DNA of 64,000 nt from Mesorhizobium sp. (GTDB lineage: Bacteria > Pseudomonadota > Alphaproteobacteria > Rhizobiales > Rhizobiaceae), in assembly GCA_004963905.1 (NCBI GenBank), contig SUGL01000007.1, positions 1-64,000 of the forward strand, in the 5' to 3' direction. Within the stretch, counting starts at the first letter, position 1, and every line of letters starts with the position of its first letter. The position numbers and the translations under genes were made by a program. The notes below the pieces were generated by a model. That model saw only the letters and a list, made by a program, of their open reading frames with translations. It was not told the origin of the DNA and did no database searches. This document shows positions 34,473-43,219 of the stretch, piece by piece.

Positions 34473-35258
34473 TCACTGCATCAACTGGCCGCCATTGACC
34501 TCGATCACCTGGCCGATGATGTAGCCGCTCAAGAGGTCGGAGGACAGGAACAGATAGGCTCCGACGCAGTCCTGCGCCGTTCCGGCACGGCCCTGAGGTA
34601 TGGTGGCAATCATGGCCTTCATCTGCTCGGCACTCGAATAGCGTTCATGGAACGGCGTCAGGATCGTGCCGGGCGCCACGGCGTTGACGCGGATGCCGAA
34701 ACCGATCAGCTCCTTGGCCATGCCGCGCGTCACATTGGAGACGAAGGCCTTGGACGAGCCGTAGAGGCCGGCGCCGCCGCCGGCGCCGTTGCGCGCGGCG
34801 ATCGAGGAGGTGTTGATGATGAAGCCACCCTGGCGCTTCAGCCAAGGGATCGCCTTGCGCGAGGCGGTCAGCACCGATCGCGCGTTGAGATCCATCACCG
34901 CGTCATAGTGAGCTTCCGTCTGGTCGGCATAGGCAACGCGGCCGAGCATGCCGCCGGCATTGTTGACGAGCCCGTCGAGCCGGCCGAAATGTTGCGCGCT
35001 CTCTTCGACCACGCGCTCGACATCGGCGGGAACCGAAAAATCGCCCTGGGTCAAAAACACCTCGCCGCCGCCGTCACGGATGGTTTTGGCGACGCCCTCC
35101 GCAGCCTCCCGGCTCGAATTGTAATGCAGCGCGACGCGGCATCGCTGCGCGGCGTAAGCGAGGGCGAGCGCGGCGCCGATCCCGGTCGAGGCGCCGGTGA
35201 CCAGCACTGCCTTGCCGGCAAGGTCGGGAATGACAAGTGCGGTCGGGTTGGCTGGCAT
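34473..35258 (-). CDS. SDR-family oxidoreductase
   Basis: 261 residues: TGASTGIGAALALAYA, NNAGG, catalytic S/Y/K in INTSSIAARNGAGGGAGLYGSSKAFV, then VNAVAPGTILTPF. It starts 71 bp after the DsrE-like gene's stop on the same strand and precedes the ABM-fold protein by 50 bp. The pair SDR plus ABM often handles quinone or aromatic intermediates, an inference only. Confidence 0.9.
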   Translation of the reverse strand: MPANPTALVIPDLAGKAVLVTGASTGIGAALALAYAAQRCRVALHYNSSREAAEGVAKTIRDGGGEVFLTQGDFSVPADVERVVEESAQHFGRLDGLVNNAGGMLGRVAYADQTEAHYDAVMDLNARSVLTASRKAIPWLKRQGGFIINTSSIAARNGAGGGAGLYGSSKAFVSNVTRGMAKELIGFGIRVNAVAPGTILTPFHERYSSAEQMKAMIATIPQGRAGTAQDCVGAYLFLSSDLLSGYIIGQVIEVNGGQLMQ

Positions 35259-35329
35259 GTCGATACCTCCGGGATTTGCGCGGGCAATTGGTAGACGCTT
35301 GCCGGCCAGGCGTTCAAGTTCAAGCGAGA

Positions 35330-35764
35330 TCAGGGCCGGAGATAGACATAGCCCTGGCGCTGCAGCTCCGCGAGCTTGACGACGCCGCCCTTGTCGGCGA
35401 CCTGAAAGCCTTCGAGCAGATCGGCCAGCGTAATGTCCATACCGTGCATGGTGTTGCCACAGGCCTGCGGCACGAGCCCCTGCTGGACGAGGCCGGCAAA
35501 CCGGCTGGAGGTCGCGCCGGACGCGCTCTTCGCCTTGAAGGCCGCAAGGGCCGGACCATGCACGACCAGCACGATCTCGACTTTGCCGCCGGTGCCCTCA
35601 TAGTGGTTCTTGATGTTGCCGAGGACGAAATTGACCTTGTCGGCGTCGCTGAGGTGATAGGCGACCTTCAGCCGTTCCTCGCCCGCGGCGGCATTGGCCT
35701 GGCGCAGGCCGAAAAGGCCGGCCGCTCCGGCAAGACCGGCACGGAAAATGTCTCGGCGCAGCAT
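35330..35764 (-). CDS. exported DsrE/DsrF-like protein
   Basis: 144 residues. A twin-arginine-like signal (MLRRDIFRAGLAGAAGLFGLRQANA) is followed by a DsrE fold: LKVAYHLSDADKVNFVLGNIKNHYEG, VEIVLVVHGPALAAFK and QACGNTMHGMDITLADLLEGF, where Cys is conserved in many periplasmic DsrE-like proteins. A role in sulfur-related or unknown periplasmic chemistry is possible. It is first in a minus-strand run toward the SDR. Confidence 0.78.
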   Translation of the reverse strand: MLRRDIFRAGLAGAAGLFGLRQANAAAGEERLKVAYHLSDADKVNFVLGNIKNHYEGTGGKVEIVLVVHGPALAAFKAKSASGATSSRFAGLVQQGLVPQACGNTMHGMDITLADLLEGFQVADKGGVVKLAELQRQGYVYLRP

Positions 35765-35826
35765 CCCCTATCCTCCTCTGCCGCCGGCTTGCACACGATT
35801 CGCGTGGCCGAGGCTGCGGACCTGGG

Positions 35827-35928
35827 GCGTTTCACCGTTTCAGGGAAACGGCGAACCGCTCTATCCCTTTGTTTCGACGCAATTCCGGACGGAAAACCGT
35901 TACACACTTTTCCTGGAATTGCTCTAGA
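35827..35928. repeat. intergenic repeat family A, copy 5
   Basis: Two-part copy: GTTTCACCGTTTC...GAAACGGCGAACCGCTC and GACGCAATTCC...GGAATTGCTCTAG. It separates the divergent DsrE-like and secreted-protein genes (63 and 47 bp away). Confidence 0.85.
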
Positions 35929-35974
35929 CTAGCATAAATCTCGGTCACGTCCTGTCGGTGCTAGGAGGGATCAC

Positions 35975-37057
35975 ATGACGTCGTGGATGGTGGGGGGCGC
36001 GGCGCTGGGGGCCGTGTTGTTTCTTGTCGGCGCGGCGACTGCCGACGATGCTCTCAAACTCACCGATTTGAGCCCAAATGGCGCCGATGCCTGCTTCGGG
36101 CGCGTCTATGATGCCGCCCATCTCGAGGCGCATTCGCACCAGAAGGTGACGCGCATTTTTTTCTATTACGGCCATGACCCGGTCAGCCGGCCGAACGAGG
36201 AACCGAGCACCATGTCCGACGCCGCCTATAACGGCTTTCTCACCACCACGGTGCGCGGCGCCAAGAAGCCGGAATGGGCGGCCGGCTGGTGCAACAAGGA
36301 GGATCCGAGCGACAAGGCGAGCGGCATCCACTGCGGCATGGAATGCGACCGCACGCTCGCCTCGCTGAAAGTCGACGACAAGGGCCGGCTGATCCTCTCC
36401 AACCTGCAGCCTGACGTGTATCTCGACGCCGGCGCGGAGGAGGATCTGGGCGAAGCGGAGTACGACAAGCAGGCGCTGGGCAGCGAGGACGACAATTTCC
36501 GTCTGGATCCGATGCCGGCCGACACCTGCAAGGCGGAATTCGCGCGCATCGATCCGATCGATCCGGCGCTCGGGGCCCCCCTGCGTGAGCGATTGAAGCC
36601 TGACCAGGCCTTCTGCTACGGCCGCGACTACGATGACGCGCATCTGAAATCGCATCCCGACCAGATGACACAGTCGATCCGCGTCTTTCGCGGTCCGATC
36701 GAGCTCGCTTCCTTCGCCACCGGCGGCGACACCGCCAACTGGCCCGACGGCGCCGACATCGCCATCTCGGTGACGACCAGGCAGAAGAGCGCCAAGGTCA
36801 CGCAGACCTATTCCTGCCAAGGCGAGGCCGACCAGTGGCGCTGCTCGGCCAGCTCGAAGATGAGCGACTTTGCCTGCGACATCTCACAGAAGGAGATTTT
36901 TCTCAAGCGCGGCGCCAGCGGTACGATGATGCTCGCCAACCCCAACAATGCGCTCGCCGTCGTCGACCTCTGCTCGAAGGCGGCGGACGGCAAGACGAAA
37001 TCAGACGATAAGGTCTATAGGCTGAACCCGATGCCGCAGTCGGCCTGCGCCCCGTGA
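35975..37057 (+). CDS. secreted protein with internal duplication, function unknown
   Basis: 360 residues with a signal peptide (MTSWMVGGAALGAVLFLVGAATA) and a strong AGGAGG ribosome site. Residues 40-186 and 214-358 are repeats of the same unit. Both begin C-(F/Y)-G-R-x-Y-D-x-A-H-L-x-(A/S)-H and end (F/Y)-R-L-(D/N)-P-M-P-x-(D/S)-x-C. Eleven cysteines in the mature part suggest disulfides. No known enzymatic signature. It is likely periplasmic or secreted; repeats may bind a ligand through the His/Asp residues. The neighbours give no clue. Confidence 0.7.
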   Translation: MTSWMVGGAALGAVLFLVGAATADDALKLTDLSPNGADACFGRVYDAAHLEAHSHQKVTRIFFYYGHDPVSRPNEEPSTMSDAAYNGFLTTTVRGAKKPEWAAGWCNKEDPSDKASGIHCGMECDRTLASLKVDDKGRLILSNLQPDVYLDAGAEEDLGEAEYDKQALGSEDDNFRLDPMPADTCKAEFARIDPIDPALGAPLRERLKPDQAFCYGRDYDDAHLKSHPDQMTQSIRVFRGPIELASFATGGDTANWPDGADIAISVTTRQKSAKVTQTYSCQGEADQWRCSASSKMSDFACDISQKEIFLKRGASGTMMLANPNNALAVVDLCSKAADGKTKSDDKVYRLNPMPQSACAP

Positions 37058-37136
37058 GATGTTTCGGGACCGATCGCCTTGTTCATCTTGGTGTGATGCT
37101 ATATATTTTTGCTAGATATCATGGGATTTGCTTGCG

Positions 37137-37382
37137 ATGAACAAAGCAAAAATATTCTGGTCAGGCCGCTCGCAGGCCGTACGCCTGCCGAAGGAGTTTC
37201 GCTTTGAAACTGACGAGGTGTCGATCCGTCGTCATGGGCAGACTGTCGTTCTTGAACCTCTTCCGCAAGATTGGGCCTGGCTTGATCAGGTGATCGGGAC
37301 ACTAGACGACGATTTTGTCGACGCGGCGGAGGAAAGGGTAGAGGAGCAGAAACGGCCCGCTCTCGGCGAAGTCTTCAAGTGA
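37137..37382 (+). CDS. vapB: VapB-type antitoxin (AbrB/SpoVT-like)
   Basis: 81 residues starting MNKAKIFWSGRSQAVRLPKEFRFETDEVSIRRHG, the swapped-hairpin AbrB DNA-binding motif. The C-terminus (DWAWLDQVIGTLDDDFVDAAEERVEEQKRP) is the toxin-neutralising segment. ATG 37137 is preferred to TTG 37128. An AT-rich tract with partial dyads at about 37088-37122 (CTATATATTTTTGCTAGATATC) is the probable autoregulatory operator. The stop overlaps the VapC start. Confidence 0.88.
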   Translation: MNKAKIFWSGRSQAVRLPKEFRFETDEVSIRRHGQTVVLEPLPQDWAWLDQVIGTLDDDFVDAAEERVEEQKRPALGEVFK

Positions 37383-37765
37383 TCTATCTGCTCGATACCA
37401 ATGCTGTCATCGCCATCATGAAGGGTGATGATGATTTGCTGAAAGTGCTCAAGCGAAACAAGCCTCAGGATTTCGCGCTTTCGGCGATTGTCGCGCACGA
37501 GCTCTATTATGGTGCTTACAGAGGCCAGCGAACTGAAGAGAATCTCGCACGGCTGGACGCGCTTTTGTTTCCGGTACTCGAATTCGATCGGGAAGACGGG
37601 CGGCACGCCGGCGAGATTCGAGCGACGCTGGCGATGTCGGGAACTCCAATTGGTCCGTTTGATGTGCTTATTGGAGGCCAAGCACGTGCTCGCGGCCTGA
37701 CATTGATGACGCGAAACGTTCGCGAGTTCGAACGGATCAAGGATCTGGCGATCGAGAGCTGGTGA
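37379..37765 (+). CDS. vapC: VapC-type PIN-domain ribonuclease toxin
   Basis: 128 residues from GTG 37379, overlapping the antitoxin stop by 4 bp. The PIN acidic quartet is visible: D6 (LLDTNAV), E41 (AHELYYG), D95 (GPFDVLIGG), and the later N/D around RNVREFERI. It cleaves tRNA or rRNA when the antitoxin is lost. It ends two bases before the CDF transporter stop on the opposite strand, so the cassette sits snugly in the genome. Confidence 0.9.
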   Translation: MIYLLDTNAVIAIMKGDDDLLKVLKRNKPQDFALSAIVAHELYYGAYRGQRTEENLARLDALLFPVLEFDREDGRHAGEIRATLAMSGTPIGPFDVLIGGQARARGLTLMTRNVREFERIKDLAIESW

Positions 37766-37767
37766 GT

Positions 37768-38715
37768 TCAGGCGAAAGGCACCGCCGTCGTGCCCTTGGG
37801 CAGCTTGGCCTCGTCGTCCGGCTCGACATGGATGGTGACGCGCACGGAGGGGATCTCGGCCTTCAGCGCGTCCTCGATCCGGTCGCAGATGACATGGCTG
37901 GCGCCGACCGTCATGTCGGCATCGACGACCAGATGGAACTCGATGAAAGTGGCGCGGCCGGCTATGCGCGTCTTAAGGTCATGCACCTCCATCGCGCCCT
38001 TCGAATTGGCCGAGATGATGTCGCGGATCTGCATGTGCTCCTGGGTGTCGACGGCGCGGTCCATCAGTCCATTCATCGACGAGCCGATGACATGCCAACC
38101 CTGCCAGAGGATGTTGAGCGCGACGATGACGGCAAGCGCTGGATCGAGGATCTGCCAGCCGGTGAGGACGGCGCCGACAAGACCGCCGAACACACCGAGG
38201 GACGTCACCACGTCGGTCATGATGTGCTGGCCGTCGGCGACCAGAGCCGGCGACTTCGCGTTCCGGCCTGAGCTGATCAGGATCCATGCCCAGATCGCGT
38301 TGATGATAGTCGCCACGCCGTTGACGGCAAGACCCGTCCAGGGCTGTTCCAGCGGGGCGGGGTGCTGCCAGGATCGCCAGACTTCGTTGAGAATCAGGAG
38401 GGCAGCGACGACAATCAGCACCCCTTCGAGCACGGCCGAGAAGTATTCGGCCTTGTGGTGGCCGAAGGGATGGTCCTGGTCGGCGGGCTTGTAGCTGACC
38501 TGGATCGCCCAGAAAGCGGCGGCCGAGGCGATGACGTTGACGATGGATTCCGCCGCGTCCGAATAGAGCGCGACGGAGCCTGTGATATACCAGGCGGCGA
38601 CCTTGAGAGCGAGCACGACGCCGGCGACGACGATCGACCAGAAGGCCAGCCTTGCGACCTTCTGTCTGGTCGCGGCTTTCACCGCGGCCGCCGTCGTGTC
38701 TTCCGTTGCGGCCAT
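37768..38715 (-). CDS. cation diffusion facilitator (CDF) metal exporter
   Basis: A 315-residue CDF with six transmembrane helices. Metal-site motifs: SDAAES in TM2 and ADGQHIMTD in TM5 (H/D pairs), plus HPFGHHKAEYFSAV. The C-terminal cytoplasmic domain (HDLKTRIAGRATFIEFHLVVDADMTVGASHVICDRIE) is a metal-sensing fold. It is Zn- or Fe/Mn-type by motif; the exact ion is uncertain. It begins 5 bp after trpE(G) stops, so it is likely expressed from the trp promoter, an unusual pairing. The longer frame upstream is a shadow of trpE(G). Confidence 0.9.
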   Translation of the reverse strand: MAATEDTTAAAVKAATRQKVARLAFWSIVVAGVVLALKVAAWYITGSVALYSDAAESIVNVIASAAAFWAIQVSYKPADQDHPFGHHKAEYFSAVLEGVLIVVAALLILNEVWRSWQHPAPLEQPWTGLAVNGVATIINAIWAWILISSGRNAKSPALVADGQHIMTDVVTSLGVFGGLVGAVLTGWQILDPALAVIVALNILWQGWHVIGSSMNGLMDRAVDTQEHMQIRDIISANSKGAMEVHDLKTRIAGRATFIEFHLVVDADMTVGASHVICDRIEDALKAEIPSVRVTIHVEPDDEAKLPKGTTAVPFA

Positions 38716-38720
38716 CGTCC

Positions 38721-40910
38721 CTACGCGGCCTTTTCCTTGGCCTTGCGCGGCAGATGCGCAACGATGTTCTCGATGATGCGCATGCCGGCGTTGTGGCCGA
38801 GCGTCATGATCGATTCCGGATGGAACTGCACGGCGGCGATCGGCTCCTTGCGGTGCTCGAACGCCATGATGATGCCGTCCTCGGTCTCGGCCGTGACCAC
38901 GAAACCGTCGGGCAGGCGCACCGGATCGGCGAAGATCGAATGATAGCGGCCGACCGTCACCTCCTTGGGCAGCCCAGAGAAGATGATGCCGGGCTTGGAG
39001 ACGCGGATGCGCGACGGCTTGCCATGCATCGGGATATGCAACTGCCTCAACTCGCCGCCATAGGCCTCGGCCAGCGCCTGCAGACCGAGGCAGACGCCGA
39101 AGATCGGCAGGTCGCGGCTCCTCGCCCTTTTTATGGTGGCCGCGCAGTCGAAATCCCTCGGCGTGCCGGGGCCGGGCGACAGCACGACGAGATCCGGCTT
39201 CAGCCGCTCGAAGACCTCTTCCGGCACCGGCGTGCGCACGGTCGAGACATTGGCGCCGGTCTGGCGGAAGTAGTTGGCGAGCGTGTGGACGAAGGAGTCC
39301 TCGTGGTCGACGAGCAGGATGTTGACCCCGTCGCCGACGCGCGCGGTGGTGCGTTCGGCGCCGGTGGCGTTGCCGGTCTTGGCGTCGCGGATGGCGGAGA
39401 GCATGGCGGATGCCTTCAATTCGGTTTCGGCTTCTTCTTCCTCGGGAACGCTGTCGAAAAGCAATGTGGCGCCGGCGCGCACTTCGGCGATGCCTTCCTT
39501 GATGCGTATGGTGCGCAGCGTCAGCCCGGTGTTCATGTCGCCGTTGAAGTTGACCATGCCGATCGCGCCGCCATACCAGGCGCGCGGGCTCTTCTCGTTC
39601 TGCTCGATGAAGCGCATGGCCCAGAGTTTCGGGGCGCCGGTGACGGTGACCGCCCAGGCGTGCGACAGGAAAGCGTCGAAGGCGTCCATGCCTTCGCGCA
39701 AGCGCCCCTCGATGTGGTCGACGGTGTGGATCAGGCGCGAATACATCTCGATCTGGCGGCGGCCGATGACGCGCACCGAGCCAGGCTCGCAGACACGCGA
39801 CTTGTCGTTGCGGTCGACGTCCGAGCACATGGTGAGCTCGGACTCGTCCTTTTTCGAATTGAGCAGCTTCAGGATCTGCTCGGAGTCCGAAATAGCGTCG
39901 TCGCCGCGCTTGATGGTACCGGAGATCGGGCAGGTCTCGACGCGGCGGCCGTTGACGCGCACGAACATCTCCGGCGAGGCGCCGATCAAATATTCGTTTT
40001 CGCCGAGATTGATGAAGAAGGAATAGGGGGAGGGGTTGATCGTCTTCAGCTTGCGGGAAATGTCGGCGGGCTGGGTCTCGCAGCGTTCGTAGAACATCTG
40101 ACCGGGCACCACCTCGAACAGGTCGCCGCGCTTGAAGCTTTCCATCGCCCGGCGCACCAGGTTGGCATATTCGCCCGGCTCGTGGTCACCACGCGGCGGG
40201 ATGCGGTCGGCGGTCCTGAACGGCTCGGCGGCGCCATCGCGGGTCAAGCCTTCGGTCGAAAACCCCTCGCCGGAATAGTCGTAACGGTCGGTCCAGGCCT
40301 TGGTCGAATAGTGGTCGACGACCAGGATCTCGTCGGGCAGGAACAGCACGAGGTCGCGCTGGCTCTCTCTGCGCTCGAGCTTGTAGTCGACCGGATCGAA
40401 CTGGAAAGCAAGGTCGTAGCCGAAGGCGCCATAAAGGCCGAGATTGGCGTCTTCGGCGGTCTTGAAGAGCGCGGTGATGGCGCGCAGCACGGTGAAGACG
40501 GAGGGAACGCGGCTGCGCTCCTCCTCGGTGAAGACACGGCCGGGCTTGGCGACATCGAGACGGATGAGCTTTTTCGAGGTCTCGGCGATCGTCACTTCGC
40601 TCAAGCCGCCAAGCGCCTTGCCGATCACAGGCAGCAACACTTCGCCGCGCTTGTTCAGCGCTTCGATGCGCATCGTGCGGCCCCGCGCGGAGATCACCAG
40701 CGGCGGGTCGATAATGGCCGTGTCCCAGCGCGTGTAGCGGCCCGGATATTCGTAGTTCGAGGAAAACACCGCGCCGCGGCGGGAATTCAGGCCTTCGACA
40801 TAGGCGTCGATCGCGCCTTCGTAAGGCCTGTCATGGCGCTCGCGGGTGATCGTCACTCCGCCCGCGGTGACGAAGCGCTCCGCTCCGTTGTCCAGAACTT
40901 TAATCGTCAT
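38721..40910 (-). CDS. trpE(G): fused anthranilate synthase TrpE-TrpG
   Basis: A 729-residue bifunctional enzyme. TrpE (about 1-490) includes [32 protein letters not shown] and [18 protein letters not shown], with the chorismate-binding fold. TrpG (from about 525) has [15 protein letters not shown] with the nucleophile Cys, and [10 protein letters not shown] with His and Glu of the glutamine amidotransferase triad. The fusion is characteristic of rhizobia. ATG 40910 has GGAGAC upstream; ATG 40922 and 40937 are alternatives. It is preceded by trpL and an attenuator. Confidence 0.96.
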   Translation of the reverse strand: MTIKVLDNGAERFVTAGGVTITRERHDRPYEGAIDAYVEGLNSRRGAVFSSNYEYPGRYTRWDTAIIDPPLVISARGRTMRIEALNKRGEVLLPVIGKALGGLSEVTIAETSKKLIRLDVAKPGRVFTEEERSRVPSVFTVLRAITALFKTAEDANLGLYGAFGYDLAFQFDPVDYKLERRESQRDLVLFLPDEILVVDHYSTKAWTDRYDYSGEGFSTEGLTRDGAAEPFRTADRIPPRGDHEPGEYANLVRRAMESFKRGDLFEVVPGQMFYERCETQPADISRKLKTINPSPYSFFINLGENEYLIGASPEMFVRVNGRRVETCPISGTIKRGDDAISDSEQILKLLNSKKDESELTMCSDVDRNDKSRVCEPGSVRVIGRRQIEMYSRLIHTVDHIEGRLREGMDAFDAFLSHAWAVTVTGAPKLWAMRFIEQNEKSPRAWYGGAIGMVNFNGDMNTGLTLRTIRIKEGIAEVRAGATLLFDSVPEEEEAETELKASAMLSAIRDAKTGNATGAERTTARVGDGVNILLVDHEDSFVHTLANYFRQTGANVSTVRTPVPEEVFERLKPDLVVLSPGPGTPRDFDCAATIKRARSRDLPIFGVCLGLQALAEAYGGELRQLHIPMHGKPSRIRVSKPGIIFSGLPKEVTVGRYHSIFADPVRLPDGFVVTAETEDGIIMAFEHRKEPIAAVQFHPESIMTLGHNAGMRIIENIVAHLPRKAKEKAA

Positions 40911-40956
40911 TGCCGTCTCCATCAGCGTTTTGGGCAACGGACCCGGGAATGGCTTG

Positions 40957-40995
40957 AAAAAACAAATGGCCGCCCGGACATTCCGTTGCGGCCAC
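40957..40995 (-). terminator. trp attenuator terminator
   Basis: On the minus strand a stem GTGGCCGC/GCGGCCAT (40988-40994 with 40967-40973) containing a small inner stem is followed by TTTGTTTTTT. It lies between trpL and trpE(G), and is the terminator expected for transcription attenuation. Rhizobial trpL attenuation is established knowledge. Confidence 0.85.
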
Positions 40996-41032
40996 CCTCT
41001 TCTTTACGCGCACGCGTTCGAACTGGCCGCTG

Positions 41033-41077
41033 TCAGCGAGCCCACCACCAAACGGTCTTGTTCGAACGCATGTTCAT
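41033..41077 (-). CDS. trpL: trp operon leader peptide TrpL
   Basis: A 14-residue peptide, MNMRSNKTVWWWAR, with three consecutive Trp codons (TGG TGG TGG). It matches the known rhizobial trpL (Sinorhizobium: tandem WWW near the C-terminus). Ribosome stalling at these codons when tryptophan is scarce favours an antiterminator over the terminator at 40957-40995. In Sinorhizobium the released leader RNA and peptide also act in trans. The ORF lies 37 bp upstream of the terminator stem. Confidence 0.95.
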   Translation of the reverse strand: MNMRSNKTVWWWAR

Positions 41078-41084
41078 GGCGACT

Positions 41085-41114
41085 CCCATAGCGGCGAATG
41101 ACTGGATCGGCAAG
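41085..41114 (-). promoter_or_regulatory. trpL promoter, predicted leaderless start
   Basis: Minus strand: -35 CTTGCC (41109-41114), 17-bp spacer, -10 CTATGG (41086-41091), close to the rhizobial consensus CTTGAC-N17-CTATAT. The -10 box ends 8 bp before the trpL ATG (7 bp from the overlapping TATGGG), so transcription would start at or within a base of the ATG, agreeing with the leaderless trpL described in Sinorhizobium. Confidence 0.65.
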
Positions 41115-41280
41115 CGGAATCAGGGAAATCCCCGGACGAGGTGAAACGCCCGCGTCGCCGGCGCGACGCACCGGAATCCGTGAGCCGGGGCGGAGACCCG
41201 TCACCGTTCGCTCGGGACGGGCAGCGTGCCTAGGCCGTCCGGCAGGTCCGACGGTCATCTCGGATCGGGTAGAGAGGCAT

Positions 41281-41368
41281 AATTTGATCAAAAGTGAAAA
41301 GATTAGACGCTTGTTCCTTGACATGGGCGGGAAGATTGCGACGTTGCGAGGCATGTATGATCAAATCA
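41281..41368 (+). promoter_or_regulatory. putative GntR operators upstream of the SDR gene
   Basis: AATTTGATCAAAAG at 41281-41294 (palindromic core TTTGATCAAA, 41283-41292) and a second partial site TATGATCAAATC at 41356-41367 flank the likely promoter (a TTGACA hexamer at 41318-41323). The same core is in the 16-bp palindrome at 43954-43969, beside the GntR gene. Confidence 0.55.
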
Positions 41369-41387
41369 ATTGAAGGGTCGAACCGGA

Positions 41388-42221
41388 ATGAAGCACGACG
41401 AGATCGATAGCCGGAATGCGCTGGCCCTGGCGCGCCGTTTCTCGATGGCCGGGCGGCGCGCGCTCGTCACCGGCGGCAGCGTCAGCATCGGCCGCGAGAT
41501 CGTCAGGGTTTTCGCCGAGGCCGGCGCCGACGTCGCGGTTCATTCCGCCCGCGCCGCCGACATCGCCTTCGGACAGCCCGACGCGGCCGAGGAGGCGGTA
41601 CGCGAAGTTCGCGAGAAAGGCCGGCGCGGAGTCGCGATCGACGCCGATTTCGCTGAGCCCGGCGAGGCGACCCGTTGCGTTCAGGACGTGATCAAGGCGC
41701 TCGGCGGCATCGATGTGCTCGTCGTCTGCGCCTCCATCCAGTATCGGACACCCTTTCTCGAACTGCCGGCCGACCAGATCGAACGTCAGATCCAGATCAA
41801 CTTCAGGGCGACGATCGAGCTTTTGCAGACGGCATTGCCCGGCATGAAGGACAATGGCTGGGGCCGGGTGCTGACGATCGGAAGCATCAACCAGACGCGG
41901 CCCGAATCCGACCTCGCCGTCTATGCCGCGCTGAAGAGCGCGCAGCACAATCTGTCATTCAACCTTGCCAAGGACTATGCGCCGCACGGCGTGACCATCA
42001 ACAATCTGTCGCCGGGGCTGGTCATCACCGAGCGCAACCGCTGGCGGCGCGAGGATGCGGCGAAATGGGCCGAGATCCAGAAGAGTTCCGCACCAATGCA
42101 GCGGGCGGGACAGGCGAGCGAGATGGCAGGCGCTGCGTTGCTTCTGTGCTCCGATGCCGGCAGCTTCATCACCGGCATCGATCTGCAGGCGACCGGCGGA
42201 CGTCACCTCGGCTGGCAATAG
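41388..42221 (+). CDS. SDR-family oxidoreductase, possible sugar dehydrogenase of the UxaA locus
   Basis: 277 residues. The cofactor motif is TGGSVSIGREI, in place of NNAG the sequence is VCASI, and the catalytic residues are in IGSINQTRPESDLAVYAALKSA (S, Y, K; YAALK). The end shows TGIDLQATGGRHL, typical of sugar SDRs. Operator-like sites shared with the neighbouring GntR-controlled operon suggest it belongs to the same catabolic pathway. It is separated from the SMP-30 gene by repeat B copy 2. Start ATG 41388 with GAAGGG upstream. Confidence 0.85.
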   Translation: MKHDEIDSRNALALARRFSMAGRRALVTGGSVSIGREIVRVFAEAGADVAVHSARAADIAFGQPDAAEEAVREVREKGRRGVAIDADFAEPGEATRCVQDVIKALGGIDVLVVCASIQYRTPFLELPADQIERQIQINFRATIELLQTALPGMKDNGWGRVLTIGSINQTRPESDLAVYAALKSAQHNLSFNLAKDYAPHGVTINNLSPGLVITERNRWRREDAAKWAEIQKSSAPMQRAGQASEMAGAALLLCSDAGSFITGIDLQATGGRHLGWQ

Positions 42222-42235
42222 CGGCATTGGGCTCC

Positions 42236-42340
42236 AAAGCGCGTCGCGATCCTTCAGCTTCGCTCCCTGCGCTTTAGGTTCTTGATTTTACGCATGTCTT
42301 TGTCCCGAAACCGGTTCCCACTTTCGGGAGACATGCTTTA
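42236..42340. repeat. intergenic repeat family B, copy 2
   Basis: A full-length copy, AAAGCGCGTCGCG...GGGAGACATGCTTTA, between the convergent SDR and SMP-30 genes. Its right end TTA supplies the TAA stop of the SMP-30 gene. Confidence 0.88.
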
Positions 42341-43219
42341 ACCGGCGAAGGCATGTTCCGGCAGGCCCGCGACGCCGACGTCGAGCGCCAGCAATGCGCC
42401 GGCAAGCGGCTGTTCCGCCCGTTCGGCTGCGTTCAAGGTCTGGGTCGCGGTCGTCACGTAAAGCGTTCGCAGATCCTCGCCGCCGAAGGCGCAGGACGTC
42501 GGCTGGCTGACTGGTAGCCGCACTAGCCTGTCGAGCCGGCCGTCGGGCGCGAAGCGCGCGAGGGCGCCGCCCTGATAGCGCGCATTCCAAAGAAAACCTT
42601 CCGCATCGACGGTCGCGCCGTCAGGCCGGCCCGGCGCCGCTTGCCCGCCGGCGAACAGGGACCACTCGCCGACGCATCCGTCCGCCGGATCGAAATCCGC
42701 GCGCTCGATGCCGCCTTTCCTCGTGTCGGCGAAGTAGAGCGTGCGCCAGTCCGGACTGAAGGCGAGCGCGTTGGGCACGGCGATCCGCTCGCGGAGCAGA
42801 ACGGTGCGTCCCTTCGCGTCGACCCGGTAGAGAGCGCCCGACGCATGCAATCCGTAGTCCCACATGCTGCCGCAGACTATGCCTCCGGCCGGATCGCATT
42901 TCATATCGTTCAGGCGGTGCTGCGGCGGCCCGTATTCGACCGTCGCCAGACTGGTCAGTTGGCCGGCGTCGGCATCGAAGGCGTGGAGACCATGCCTGAG
43001 AGCGACAACCACGCCGCCCCTCGCCCGCGGCACGACGGAGCCGATCACGTCCGGCATCGGCCAGGAGGTCACCGTCCCGCTCTCCGGCTGCAGCCTGTGC
43101 AGGCATGGGCGGCGCAGGTCGACCCAAAACAGTTCTCTGGTCAGCGGGTGCCAGGTCGGCGATTCGCCGAGCGTGTCGCCCGTCTTCGCGGCGACATCGA
43201 ACTTTGCGGCGACGGTCAT
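42338..43219 (-). CDS. SMP-30/gluconolactonase-family lactonase
   Basis: A 293-residue six-bladed beta-propeller lactonase. Metal ligands and signatures: LGESPTWHPLTRELFWVDL (Glu), RLNDMKCDPAGGIVCGSM (Asn/Asp), FSPDWRTLYFADTRK, GRPDGATVDAEGFLWNARY. It opens sugar or sugar-acid lactones. The start overlaps the GntR stop (ATGA), so the two are co-transcribed and co-regulated. It would act after an SDR sugar dehydrogenase, which lies nearby. The stop comes from repeat B. Confidence 0.9.
   Translation of the reverse strand: MTVAAKFDVAAKTGDTLGESPTWHPLTRELFWVDLRRPCLHRLQPESGTVTSWPMPDVIGSVVPRARGGVVVALRHGLHAFDADAGQLTSLATVEYGPPQHRLNDMKCDPAGGIVCGSMWDYGLHASGALYRVDAKGRTVLLRERIAVPNALAFSPDWRTLYFADTRKGGIERADFDPADGCVGEWSLFAGGQAAPGRPDGATVDAEGFLWNARYQGGALARFAPDGRLDRLVRLPVSQPTSCAFGGEDLRTLYVTTATQTLNAAERAEQPLAGALLALDVGVAGLPEHAFAG

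Noticed and set aside
38716..39828. Extended 686-codon frame for the CDF transporter
   Set aside because: The extra 371 codons are an Arg/Ala-rich shadow of trpE(G); the CDF domain starts at 38715.
41098..41373. 91-codon plus-strand frame between trpL and the SDR
   Set aside because: Arg/Pro-rich without domain, covers the trpL promoter and the GntR-like operators.
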